From Methylobacterium pseudosasicola (GTDB taxonomy: Bacteria > Pseudomonadota > Alphaproteobacteria > Rhizobiales > Beijerinckiaceae), in the NCBI RefSeq assembly GCF_900114535.1, contig NZ_FOTK01000026.1:29478-93477 (forward strand): a stretch of 64,000 bases of DNA, read 5' to 3'. Position numbers and translations under genes: made by a program. Of this stretch, positions 33,922 through 42,722 are shown piece by piece; the stretch's first letter is position 1, and each line of letters opens with the position of its first letter. The notes below the pieces were generated by a model. That model was not told the origin of the DNA, ran no database searches, and worked only from the letters and a program-made list of their open reading frames with translations.

Positions 33922-35082
33922 ATGGTGACACCGAACGACGTCAGGGCCGCGGCGGAGCGGATAAGGGCGCGGGAGGCGCCTCCGGGGGGCGTGAAGGCCC
34001 GGGTCTCGGTCCGGACGGTGCGCAGGGAACTCGGTCGGGGTTCGTTCGGCGACATCGCCCGGGAACTGGACACGTGGCGCAGGGCGGCGAACTACGATCC
34101 CGTCGTCGAACGGGCGAACCTGCCGGAGGCGTTCGGGAACAGGCTGACGACGCTGGGCAAGGAGTTGCTGGAGATGGCCCGGTCCGAGGCGGCCCGGGAG
34201 CGGCTGGCGGAGTTCACGGCGGCGGAGGAGGCCCGGGCGCAGGGCCGCGACATCCTCGACGAGGCCCTCGACCGCGTCGACGCGCTGGAGGCGGAGGTCG
34301 CCGCGCTGAGAACCGAGGTCGGCCGGCTGCGCGCGGCCCCGGGGACGGCGGGCGCCGCGACGCCTCCCGGTCCGGCGGGGCCGGCGGTCGAAGGGCCGCG
34401 GAACCCCGGGGCCGAGGCGATGCGCGGGATGGTCGACGCGCTCCGGGGCAAGAGCCTGGCGAGGGACGCGGACGAGTTCTGGGTGGCGGTGCGGACGGCG
34501 GTGGAGGCGGCGATGGGCAGGCGCGGCAGCGTGTCGGCGCACGACCTGCACGACGCCCTGCCGACGGCGCTGAAGGAGCGCGGCAAACGGATCGGGCTGC
34601 CGCTGACGACGCCCTTGCTGCGCTACCACCTGCTGCGCGAGGCCGCGGCGGGCAAGGGCATCGTCGAGGCGGGTGGCGGACGCTTCGCCCTGGCCGGCCC
34701 GCCGGTGCCGGCACCCGCCCCGGCGCCCGAGCCTGACCCCGTTGTCCCGCCGGCGATGTCGGGCCGGAAGTTTTGGATACTGTTCCTGGCGACGGTCCAC
34801 GACGTGCTGACGGCCAATAAGGAAGCGATGTCGGCGGGGGACATCATCGCCGCGATGCCCCCGGGCTGGGTGGAGGCCACGAGGCGGTACGGCACCGCCG
34901 ATGCCGACCGGCCGGTCCGGCCCGGCGAACTCAGGTACAAGCTGCGCGAGCGCATCGAGCGGTTCGAGCGTGACCGGTACCCCGGCGAGGCGCTGCCGCT
35001 AGTGGAACTGCCCGACGGGCGGTTCGAGGCGACGGGCCCATGGCCTGGCAGAGGGTCCGAACGTCCGGACGAGGCCGCCTGA
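33922..35082 (+). CDS. KfrA-like DNA-binding protein with duplicated C-terminal domain
   Basis: 386 aa from MVTPNDVRAAAERIRA. Residues ~1-60 are the KfrA N-terminal DNA-binding domain (VSVRTVRRELGRGSFGDIAREL, TWRR). Residues ~65-140 are a coiled coil (DILDEALDRVDALEAEVAAL). Two similar units follow: FWVAVRTAVEAAMGRRGSVSA with DLHDALP, and FWILFLATVHDVLTANKEAMS with DIIAAMP, each with a later GRF strand. They look like tandem winged-helix repeats not typical of KfrA. Probably a plasmid-type nucleoid or partition-associated regulator. An upstream in-frame start at 33811 would overlap the palindromes. Confidence 0.72.
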   Translation: MVTPNDVRAAAERIRAREAPPGGVKARVSVRTVRRELGRGSFGDIARELDTWRRAANYDPVVERANLPEAFGNRLTTLGKELLEMARSEAARERLAEFTAAEEARAQGRDILDEALDRVDALEAEVAALRTEVGRLRAAPGTAGAATPPGPAGPAVEGPRNPGAEAMRGMVDALRGKSLARDADEFWVAVRTAVEAAMGRRGSVSAHDLHDALPTALKERGKRIGLPLTTPLLRYHLLREAAAGKGIVEAGGGRFALAGPPVPAPAPAPEPDPVVPPAMSGRKFWILFLATVHDVLTANKEAMSAGDIIAAMPPGWVEATRRYGTADADRPVRPGELRYKLRERIERFERDRYPGEALPLVELPDGRFEATGPWPGRGSERPDEAA

Positions 35083-35374
35083 GGCCGGGCAACATGGGCG
35101 AGGGAGCGCAGGTGATACACCGGCCTTTCCCTAAGTTGGTATATTCTTGCATCGAGGATCGGACCAACGCCCACGTAATGCGGCGGATGGCATGACATCG
35201 GATGAGATCCGTGACCGCTTCGGTTAAACCCCGACGCCGCCGAACCGGTCGGAGCTTGCGGGCTTCTTTCTTGTGGTCCGTGACACCGAGGGAGCCGACC
35301 CCACGGGGTGGGAGGTCACGGCTCGATCCAGGCGCGGTTCGAGGGAGCCGGGCTGGCAGTTCCATATCGGGTCT

Positions 35375-36172
35375 TCAGAGGGAATTGCGTGACGTGTCCT
35401 CATCGCTTGTCATCTTGGGATCGATCAGATGCAGCACGGTCATCACCTCGCTTTTCGGCAGAGCGTAGGACTGCTCCAACAATTCGTAATGTCTGGCTTC
35501 GCCGCGGTCGAACCAGGCATCGGCCCCGATCCGACGCGGGAATCCTTCTTCCGGGCCTGACCCGAACTGCAACGCGATGGCGCAACTCTCGGGATCGAGC
35601 TCGTCCCTCGGGAACCATCGAGAGGGAATGCTCGGCGAGGCCTGGAACCACCTCCTGCCCTTGGGGCCATGGCATACCATCATCAACGGGTAGCGGTCGG
35701 ACGCGACGATCTTAATGAGCGTCGCGGTCAGGCTGGCGTCGAACGCGGCCGCCACTTCACGGACGGCCTTCAGCGTTGGCTTCTGCACGCTTCGAAGGAT
35801 AGGGTCGAGCAGGTAGCGTGGCAGCAGCAAGTCGGACGCATAGTCGTTCGCGACACGCTCCGGGTCCGTCGTTTGCCGCCGGGAGGCCCCGATGTCCTCG
35901 GAACGACAGATCAAGCATCTTCCGCGATGGTGGTGCCAATGACCGAGCTCGTGCGCCACCGAGAAACGTTGTCGCCGCGGCGTTACCCGGTTGTCGACCG
36001 TGATGATGGCCCGGTCTTCCCGTCCGACTATGCGAGCTTCGCAGGAATGGAGTTCCCGATACCGGACCTTGGCGCCGAGCATCCATGCGATAGCCTCGAC
36101 GTCGATCTCATCGGGTCGTTCGACCCCGAACCGTTGCAGGAGTCGCTCGGACAGGGTCAGTCGGCGTGTCAC
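35375..36172 (-). CDS. ImmA/IrrE-type metalloprotease
   Basis: 265 aa from a GTG overlapping the upstream stop (GTGA). Zinc-protease motif FSVAHELGHWHHH (His74, Glu75, His78) and the third ligand side YASDLLLPRYLL match the ImmA/IrrE family. In relatives these proteases cleave a repressor or anti-sigma partner after a stress or mobile-element signal. Here it is the third gene of an operon with an ECF sigma factor, so the middle protein is a natural candidate substrate. The C-terminal ~120 residues (RWFPRDELDPESCAIAL) form an extra unrecognised domain. Confidence 0.85.
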   Translation of the reverse strand: MTRRLTLSERLLQRFGVERPDEIDVEAIAWMLGAKVRYRELHSCEARIVGREDRAIITVDNRVTPRRQRFSVAHELGHWHHHRGRCLICRSEDIGASRRQTTDPERVANDYASDLLLPRYLLDPILRSVQKPTLKAVREVAAAFDASLTATLIKIVASDRYPLMMVCHGPKGRRWFQASPSIPSRWFPRDELDPESCAIALQFGSGPEEGFPRRIGADAWFDRGEARHYELLEQSYALPKSEVMTVLHLIDPKMTSDEDTSRNSL

Positions 36173-36585
36173 CGTTCGCTCCGGTCCTCGTCGTCCCAAG
36201 CTTCCAGTTCGGCGAGATCCTCCTCGATCCCGGGCCGGTCGGCCTCGTAGTCCGCGCCGCCGTTGCGGGCGGCCATCGTCAGTTTCTGATCGAGTATCCG
36301 GTCCTGCGCGCGGGCGGCCCTTAATGCCGTCGCCCCGCGCGCCACGTCCAATGACACAACAGCCGGGCGCGCGCGGTCGATGGCGATATGCACCTTGGCC
36401 TCCGCCATTCTGGATTTGCCGGCCCTGATCCGAGCGGTGGCGACCTCCTGCCTCAACGCGTCGATCCTTCCCGCATCCATTCCCGCGAGGATGACGTCAT
36501 CTGGTGAGGAAAGGATCTCGGCCAGGACTAGATCGTCGAGGAGCGCAAGCTTGTCCTTGTCGTTCATCGCATCATCCCCGCTCAT
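36169..36585 (-). CDS. hypothetical protein between sigma factor and ImmA protease
   Basis: 138 aa, acidic and helical (DKDKLALLDDLVLAEIL, ending EEDLAELEAWDDEDRSER). Overlaps both neighbours by four bases (ATGA and GTGA). No family recognised. By position it could be an anti-sigma factor or the protease substrate; this is inference only. Confidence 0.7.
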   Translation of the reverse strand: MSGDDAMNDKDKLALLDDLVLAEILSSPDDVILAGMDAGRIDALRQEVATARIRAGKSRMAEAKVHIAIDRARPAVVSLDVARGATALRAARAQDRILDQKLTMAARNGGADYEADRPGIEEDLAELEAWDDEDRSER

Positions 36586-37184
36586 ACCGGCACCCCGTTC
36601 GGGAAGGCGGCGAACAGCCGTCGGGACAAACGCTTCCTGACAGCCGCCAGTCCCTTCGTATCCTTGCCCAACAAGTCTTCGAGATCCTTACCGCGCATTC
36701 CGTCGAACAATCCCTCGACGAGGAGTTGCAGCTCGTCGTCGTTGTCAATGCAGGCCATCGCCTTTGCCAGGGCTTCCGAATGGTAGCGCTTCGAAAGCGC
36801 GGCCTCCTCGGGCGAGGGAGCCTCGAAGATCGGGTCCGGCACGCCGTTCGCGCCGTAGCCCTCGACGTGGACGACCTCGAAGCCCCCTTTCTCCCGCGCC
36901 TTCTTGCGGGACCTGTAACCGTCCGAGGCGATGCTTTTCATGATGCCGGCGAGGAACTCGACCATACCCGTACCTACCCGGCAGGAGCGTGTCCCGAAGG
37001 CTCGGGCATAGGCCTCCTGGCGAAGGTCCTCAGGCTGCATCGCGCACCTCGGCGCGAAATAGCGGGAAACGGCCTCAATCCGCGCCACCTCGGCGGGAGA
37101 GAGGTCCTCGACGGCGGCGATGATCTCATCCGGGGCGTAGCGGGGTACGTCCACCCCGTCGTCGACCCGCGCTCCCGGTCCCAT
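36582..37184 (-). CDS. ECF-type RNA polymerase sigma factor
   Basis: 200 aa from an ATG preceded by AAGGGGGG. Region 2 is seen as YFAPRCAMQPEDLRQEAYARAF, followed by SIASDGYRSRKKAREKGGF, then a spacer and region 4 (DDELQLLVEGLFDGMRGKDLEDLLG, VRKRLSRRLF). It would direct polymerase to a small regulon, possibly including its own operon or the divergent CBASS genes 200 bases away. An upstream ATG at 37208 is possible but has a poorer ribosome site. Confidence 0.78.
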   Translation of the reverse strand: MGPGARVDDGVDVPRYAPDEIIAAVEDLSPAEVARIEAVSRYFAPRCAMQPEDLRQEAYARAFGTRSCRVGTGMVEFLAGIMKSIASDGYRSRKKAREKGGFEVVHVEGYGANGVPDPIFEAPSPEEAALSKRYHSEALAKAMACIDNDDELQLLVEGLFDGMRGKDLEDLLGKDTKGLAAVRKRLSRRLFAAFPNGVPV

Positions 37185-37382
37185 TAGCCCCCCTTGGGCC
37201 TTCCTCATCCTATGCGCGGCGCCGGGGATACTCGGACGCGAAAAATCTTGCGTCCGAATCCGCCCAAGGGTCCGCAGACTTGAGCATGGCAGCTTCCCCA
37301 GTCGGTGCCAATCGCGGCGCCTGCGGCACGGGAGGCGATGAAACCGCGGTATCGGCCGCGAGCGGCCCAGGAGGATGAGTAA

Positions 37383-38351
37383 ATGTTCGACACCAGGCAG
37401 ATCGTCGAGGCCGCCATCGCCAAGGAGCGTACGCGGTCGTCCTGGAACGACCGTCTCTGGCACTGGGAGCGGCCCGCCAGCGACAGTGAGGAGACCAAGA
37501 TCCAACGGGCAGCCGATGCGGCGAGGCTGCTCGTCACCGGCAACGCCACCCTGTGCGCGGAGAGCGTGCAGATCCGGCCCCAGGGAAGCTACTACAACAA
37601 CACGAACGTCCGCCTCGAAGCCGACATGGACCTGAGGGTCCAGCTTCCCGGCATCATCACCGTCTATGCAGACGGAGTAAGCCCCCTGCTCGCTGACGGC
37701 GTCCTCGGCTATAGCTCTACGGGTCGGGCGGCGAGCGAGATCGCCAGGTCCGTGAGGGACGCGCTGGCCTCGGACTGCCGACGCCGGTTCGGTGCTGCGA
37801 ACGTCAGCGTGGGCAAGAAGGCCGTCACCGTCGATGGACTGAGCGGTAGCCGGGCCGACGTCGATCTGGTTCCGGCCTTCCACCTGCATCACGTCATGGC
37901 TGACGGCCTCGGCGGATACCTTCGTCACGAGGGCGTCGTCATCGTCTCGGCCGACGGCAGCCAAACCTTCAATTTCCCCGAGCAGCACCACGCGAACGGC
38001 AAGGCGAAGCGCAGCCGCACGCAGCACCGTTTCAAGAAGAACGTCCGGATGCTCAAGCGGTTGAACTACGAACTCTTCGACCAAGGTGCGATACCGAAAC
38101 GTATTCCCTCGTTCTTGGTCGAATGCCTCGTCTACGTGGTGGAGGATTGGCATTTCCTCGTCCAAGAGGACCGTTATGACCGCCTGGTGCGTATCCTCAG
38201 GCGCCTCCGGGTGCGGCTCGGCGATGCGACTTGGGTGGAAACGGCCACCGAGGTGAACGAGATCAAGTACCTGTTCCGCTCGTCCCAGGCATGGAACCTC
38301 GCGGACGCGCGCAATTTCGTGGACGCCGCCCTGGTCCGTCTGGGAGGCTGA
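37383..38351 (+). CDS. CD-NTase, CBASS cyclic nucleotide synthase
   Basis: 322 aa with AGGAGG before the ATG. The nucleotidyltransferase core reads RPQGSYYNNTNVRLEADMDL (Gly68-Ser69, metal Asp81 and Asp83) with the third acidic residue in SRADVDLVPAF (Asp159/161). This is the cGAS/DncV-like pattern of CBASS enzymes, which make cyclic oligonucleotides upon phage infection. It lies one base ahead of a Cap15-like effector. No HORMA, TRIP13 or E1/E2-type genes are present, so this is a type I layout. Confidence 0.9.
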   Translation: MFDTRQIVEAAIAKERTRSSWNDRLWHWERPASDSEETKIQRAADAARLLVTGNATLCAESVQIRPQGSYYNNTNVRLEADMDLRVQLPGIITVYADGVSPLLADGVLGYSSTGRAASEIARSVRDALASDCRRRFGAANVSVGKKAVTVDGLSGSRADVDLVPAFHLHHVMADGLGGYLRHEGVVIVSADGSQTFNFPEQHHANGKAKRSRTQHRFKKNVRMLKRLNYELFDQGAIPKRIPSFLVECLVYVVEDWHFLVQEDRYDRLVRILRRLRVRLGDATWVETATEVNEIKYLFRSSQAWNLADARNFVDAALVRLGG

Positions 38352-38352
38352 G

Positions 38353-38964
38353 ATGTGGGCCCTCCTGACACGTGCCCGACAGGTTCAGATCCTCGTCGCG
38401 CTAACCGTTCTGGTCATCCTGGGTCTGCAGGGCATCAGCGAGTGGTGGACGGGCCAAGCCCTGTCCCTGCCCAAGTCCGTCTCGACGGTGACGTTCATCG
38501 TCGGCGTGGTCTTCTCCCTCGTCGCCAACTGGACATGGCGCACCGTGTGGCGCTGGCTGCCCTTCCTGAACAAGGTCTTCTTCCCGGACCTCAACGGCAC
38601 CTGGACGGGCACCCTCCAGACGACTTGGAAGGACCCGACCACCGGGCTGACACCCGGACCGATACCATCCAAGGTCACGATCAGGCAGGGCCTCTTCGAC
38701 ATCAGCATAAGGCAGGTGACGGGGGAATCGACCTCCCATTCCAACAGGGTCATCGCCGAAGCCGATCCTAACGCCGACCGCTACCGATTGTGGTACAGCT
38801 ACGACAACAGGCCAAAGGCCGAATTCCACCACCGTTCGACCCAGCACGAAGGCGTCGCGTGGCTGGAAATCAGCTTGGCGGATGCCCCGGATACCCTGAT
38901 CGGACAATACTACACCGCCCGCCGAACGAATGGCGACATGACGTTGTCGCGCGCCAATCCGTGA
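38353..38964 (+). CDS. cap15: Cap15-like CBASS effector (two TM plus beta-barrel)
   Basis: 203 aa. Two membrane segments (VQILVALTVLVILGLQGI, ~11-29; STVTFIVGVVFSLVANW, ~43-59) are followed by a beta-rich domain that opens FPDLNGTWTGTL, typical of the Cap15 cyclic-nucleotide-binding barrel. Binding of the CD-NTase product would trigger oligomerisation and inner-membrane damage. It starts one base after the CD-NTase stop. Confidence 0.85.
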   Translation: MWALLTRARQVQILVALTVLVILGLQGISEWWTGQALSLPKSVSTVTFIVGVVFSLVANWTWRTVWRWLPFLNKVFFPDLNGTWTGTLQTTWKDPTTGLTPGPIPSKVTIRQGLFDISIRQVTGESTSHSNRVIAEADPNADRYRLWYSYDNRPKAEFHHRSTQHEGVAWLEISLADAPDTLIGQYYTARRTNGDMTLSRANP

Positions 38965-39068
38965 TGATCAGTTATTCTCTGTCGTCGGACGGCGGCAGCC
39001 TCGACCCATGTTGCAATTTGAATGTTTTGCGCTTGTTTTGTTCCTCAAGCTCGATCCGTCGGTGAATC

Positions 39069-40370
39069 ATGAGAAAAGTCTTTCGATGGGTTGCACGTAT
39101 CCTGCTTTGGTCAGGCGCGGCAGCCGTGCTCGTCGCGCTGATTGTCGCCGTTGTCATCATCAGCCGCCCCTCGGAGAAGAACGGGACCCAACCCACCTTC
39201 GCGGGAGCGGATCTGCAACAGAAGCGTCTTGTCGTGTTCCTCGACGGCACTTGGAACAGCGTCGACAGCAACACGAATGTCTGGCGTATGCGTGCCCTCA
39301 CGGCGCCCAAGGGCGACGATGGGCGCCCGCAACTCGTCTACTACGGTGTCGGCGTCAACGGGTTTCTCGGTGGCGTGTTCGGCCAGGGGCTGGATGAGAA
39401 CATCCGCCTGGCCTACGAGTGGTTGATCGAGAACTACAACGATGGGGACGAGATCTTCATCTTCGGTTTCAGCCGCGGGGCGTTCACCGCTCGAAGCCTG
39501 GCAGGACTCGTGGCAATCGACGGGATACTGAAGCCGGGTTCGCCAATCGGCACGTCGGAGCTCTTCAAGCGCTACAAGAAGGGCGACGAGGAAAGTATCT
39601 GGCAGTTGAGGGAAGCGGATAAGTCCGGGGGTGCCGGCAAGCTCACGACGCAGGAGCGGTGGCTTCTCAAGTATTCACAACCGGCGAACGTGAAGATGAT
39701 AGGCGTTTGGGACACCGTCGGCTCCCTGGGCTTGTCGACCGGGAAAATCCCCGGGTTCAGCCGCTCGTCGTTCGACTACCTGCAGACTGGCCTGCGCATC
39801 CACATCCTGAACGGCTACCACGCCTTGGCGATTGACGAGCATCGGGAGGACTTCGCGCCCACGCTGTGGGACGTGCATCGGTCGAACGACGAGAAGGCGG
39901 TGTTCGCCACACCGCGCACCCTCTCCAGCGTTGAGCAAAGGTGGTTCGTCGGGGCCCACGCCAACGTCGGCGGCGGTTACGAAACTGACCTCCTGGCGCA
40001 AGCGCCCCTGCGCTGGATTTTGAGGAAGGCGCAATCGCACGGCCTGAAGTTCAGGTCCGAAGTCGAGCTCGATGGCGACGCGCTCACGGCCCGGACAATC
40101 GACTCCTACGGTCTGTTCGGACGCGGGTTGTACAAGTTGGTTTCGCCCCCGCTCTACCGCGTCATCGGGCAGGACCCGGACGTGCGCCCGGACGGCAGGC
40201 ACATCAACGTCAACGAGACCATCGATGAGACCGTCTTCGACCGCTGGCGTGCCGATCCTGGGTATCGCCCGAGGAACCTGGCCGAATGGGCCGAGCGTAA
40301 GACGGCCGATCCCGCAGAGCTCCGGACATCGGTTCGGGCTGACGATCCGAATGTCGCCGTCCCGGAGTGA
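39069..40370 (+). CDS. membrane-anchored DUF2235 alpha/beta hydrolase
   Basis: 433 aa. One N-terminal membrane segment (ILLWSGAAAVLVALIVAVVII, ~11-31) and a DUF2235 catalytic domain: VVFLDGTWNSVDSNTNV, GFSRGAFTARSLAG (nucleophile Ser135) and WFVGAHANVGGGY (catalytic His region). DUF2235 covers T6SS Tle1-type phospholipases and uncharacterised hydrolases. It lies 104 bases downstream of the Cap15 gene, same strand, so it may be part of the CBASS locus as a second membrane-damaging effector, or may be independent. Confidence 0.83.
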   Translation: MRKVFRWVARILLWSGAAAVLVALIVAVVIISRPSEKNGTQPTFAGADLQQKRLVVFLDGTWNSVDSNTNVWRMRALTAPKGDDGRPQLVYYGVGVNGFLGGVFGQGLDENIRLAYEWLIENYNDGDEIFIFGFSRGAFTARSLAGLVAIDGILKPGSPIGTSELFKRYKKGDEESIWQLREADKSGGAGKLTTQERWLLKYSQPANVKMIGVWDTVGSLGLSTGKIPGFSRSSFDYLQTGLRIHILNGYHALAIDEHREDFAPTLWDVHRSNDEKAVFATPRTLSSVEQRWFVGAHANVGGGYETDLLAQAPLRWILRKAQSHGLKFRSEVELDGDALTARTIDSYGLFGRGLYKLVSPPLYRVIGQDPDVRPDGRHINVNETIDETVFDRWRADPGYRPRNLAEWAERKTADPAELRTSVRADDPNVAVPE

Positions 40371-40492
40371 GGGATCTTCCCGGGAACATGCGCGCCATCA
40401 TCCAGGAATTCCGCCTTGGCGGTGGGAGGACAACGGCGCCTCGCCGCCATCCACGGTGGGCTAGAAGCGGCTGCATCTCCCCGGCTTGCCGT

Positions 40493-40519
40493 CCCCCCCC
40501 CCCCCCCCCCCCCCCCCCC
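40493..40519 (+). repeat. 27-base poly-C tract
   Basis: An uninterrupted run of 27 C between the convergent ends of the DUF2235 gene and umuC copy 2. Extremely unusual in length. It may be a slippage-prone tract, or its length may be an assembly artefact. Confidence 0.95.
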
Positions 40520-40607
40520 GAGGTTTTCTCATCGGCCCCGGCCGAGCCTGCTGCTGCTAGGCGGCCGCCTGGAAACGCCATGAACGGCCTCCCTTCGCTC
40601 GGAAGTC

Positions 40608-41894
40608 TCACGCCGCCATCACCACCGGTACCTCGTCGACCCTGGTGGTGTAGCGGGGCGAGCGCATGTCGAACTTGGTCGACCAGTCGCGCTTGGGGGC
40701 GAACCCGGCGCTGCCCGGGACGACGGCTCCCCGCCCGAACCTGCGATTGCAGGCATCGAGGGCGCCCATCAGCGCCGCCCCATGCTCCCGGTCGAGTTGC
40801 CCCAACCCCGGGAAGGCCCGCTGCGAGGCCGCCAGGGGCACGAGGTCCGTGGTGACGACCCCGGCTTTGGAATAGCGGTAGCCCTCCCTCCAGGTCTTCC
40901 GGACGCCGTGCAGGCACGCCTTCACGAGCACCAGGGTATCGTTCGACGCCTCCGGCAGGGTGACAACCGACGAGACCGACCGCTGCGGCCGGTTGCGGTC
41001 GTGCTCCGAGGTATGGAAGAACACGGTCACGTGGTCGGTACCGAGTCCCCCCGCGCGCAATTTCTCGCCCAGCCGGGCGGCGTGGGTCGCGACTGCCTGC
41101 TCCATGGTGGCGAGGTCCTCAACGCGTTCGGAGAAGCTGCGGGTCACCGCGCACCCCTTCCGAGTCGGGGCGACCTCCTCCAGGTCGAGGCAGGCCATGC
41201 CGCGCAGTTCCTGCACCAGCCGCTCGCCCACCACCGTCATGGCCTTACGCACCGCCCGGGTGTCGAGGTCGCGCACGTCGGCGACGCTCTCGCAGCCCAG
41301 GGCCTCCAGCTTGCGGGCGTTGGCCGGTCCGACGCCCCAGATGTCCTCGGGCGGGATGCGGGCCATCCAGTGGTCGTACTGGACCGGGTCGGTCAGGTCG
41401 CACACCCCGCCGAGCTCGGGCACCTTCTTGGCGACGTGGTTGGCTAGCTTGGCCAGCGTCTTGGTGGCCCCGATGCCGACGCAGGTCGGGATGCCCGTCC
41501 ACGCCCGCACCGTCTCCCGCATGTCACGGCACAGGGTCACGCGGTCGGCTTCGCGAACGTCCGAGAGGTCCAAAAAGCTCTCGTCGATGGAGTAGATCTC
41601 GATGCGCGGGGAGAAGCCCCGGTAGACCGAGTTCACCCGGGCCGACATGTCGCCGTACAGGGCGTAGTTCGAGGAGTAGACCCGCACCCCCTGGGTCCGG
41701 CACATGTCGCGGATCTTGAAGAACGGCTCGCCCATGCGGATGCCGAGCGCCTTGGCCTCGGGCGTCCGGGCAATCGCGCAGCCGTCGTTGTTCGACAGCA
41801 CGATCACGGGCACCCGGGCCAGGCGGGCGTCGAACACCCTCTCGCACGAGCAGTAGAAGCTGTTGCCGTCGGAGAGGGCGTAGGCCCGGCTCAT
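40608..41894 (-). CDS. umuC: UmuC-like Y-family DNA polymerase, copy 2
   Basis: 428 aa, the same length as copy 1 and closely similar throughout (DGNSFYCSCERVF, SIDESFLDLS, DIWGVGPANARKL). Orientation is opposite, forming an inverted repeat of ~1.7 kb with 90-1801. ATG at 41894 overlaps the umuD stop by four bases. All catalytic residues intact. Confidence 0.93.
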   Translation of the reverse strand: MSRAYALSDGNSFYCSCERVFDARLARVPVIVLSNNDGCAIARTPEAKALGIRMGEPFFKIRDMCRTQGVRVYSSNYALYGDMSARVNSVYRGFSPRIEIYSIDESFLDLSDVREADRVTLCRDMRETVRAWTGIPTCVGIGATKTLAKLANHVAKKVPELGGVCDLTDPVQYDHWMARIPPEDIWGVGPANARKLEALGCESVADVRDLDTRAVRKAMTVVGERLVQELRGMACLDLEEVAPTRKGCAVTRSFSERVEDLATMEQAVATHAARLGEKLRAGGLGTDHVTVFFHTSEHDRNRPQRSVSSVVTLPEASNDTLVLVKACLHGVRKTWREGYRYSKAGVVTTDLVPLAASQRAFPGLGQLDREHGAALMGALDACNRRFGRGAVVPGSAGFAPKRDWSTKFDMRSPRYTTRVDEVPVVMAA

Positions 41895-42319
41895 TCCGCG
41901 CGGCGCCTCGGGTTGATCGACCCCGAGACCACGCCCCAGACCTCGACAACCGCGTCCGGTGCGAGGCGGAACTCGGGGAAGCGCGGGTTGGCGAAGGACA
42001 GGATCACCCGCGGGCCCTGGCGCCGCCAGACCTTGAACGAGCGCTCTCCGTCGATGTCGACGACCACCACGTCGCCGTTGCGCGGGGTCAGCGACCGGTC
42101 CACCACCGCTAGGTCGCCGTCGTGCAGCCGGGCCAGGAGCATGCTGTCGCCCGCCACCCGGACGAGGAAGGTCGCCGGCCGGTTCGCGATCAGCAGCCGT
42201 TGGAGGTCGATCTCGTCCTCGACGAAGTCGTCCGCCGGGCTGGGGAAGCCCGCCCGGACTGCCCTGGCGAGGATGGGGACCGGGGTCGGCAGCCCGACCG
42301 TGACACCCAGGACCTGCAT
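41891..42319 (-). CDS. umuD: UmuD-like SOS mutagenesis protein, copy 2
   Basis: 142 aa; by my count 16 residues differ from copy 1, most of them conservative. Ala-Gly cleavage site, Ser59 and Lys96 are present. The start at MQVLGV matches copy 1 and follows a LexA box by 24 bases. Confidence 0.93.
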   Translation of the reverse strand: MQVLGVTVGLPTPVPILARAVRAGFPSPADDFVEDEIDLQRLLIANRPATFLVRVAGDSMLLARLHDGDLAVVDRSLTPRNGDVVVVDIDGERSFKVWRRQGPRVILSFANPRFPEFRLAPDAVVEVWGVVSGSINPRRRAE

Positions 42320-42343
42320 GCGCGCGCTCCACGAATCCGCAAA

Positions 42344-42358
42344 GAACAAAAGTGGAAC
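42344..42358 (-). promoter_or_regulatory. LexA (SOS) box upstream of umuD copy 2
   Basis: On the minus strand GTTC-CACTTTT-GTTC, one base different in the spacer from copy 1. An adjoining perfect palindrome GGAACATGTTCC (42354-42365) overlaps one half site. Confidence 0.85.
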
Positions 42359-42722
42359 ATGTTCCGGTGGTTCCGCCAACCCGTCACGCTTGCGAACTCA
42401 GATGGCTGTGGACGGATGGGGATAAGCCTAGCTTCGGCTTGACTTCGATGCGGAGGCCGCCCTGGGGCGTGCCTTGTCGGACGCGCGCCGTTTCACTGGG
42501 GTTCCGAACTCCAGCCCCGATGCTAAGGTGCCGCCACGACCTTCTCCGATGCGCCCGGTATTCCCATAGCTCCCCATGCATGCGACGCCCGGCCACCTCG
42601 TGGTGAACCCACCCCGGACGATAGTTGCAAGCCAAGCCCGCCGGCCCAACGTCGAAACCTGACAGGCCCCCCGCGATTGAGGGGCAGTCGACGGACCGAT
42701 CAGAACCGGAACTGGATCAAGC
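42359..42722. other. intergenic region upstream of the bacteriophytochrome
   Basis: Divergent promoters for umuDC copy 2 and the phytochrome operon should lie here. No supported gene. Confidence 0.45.
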
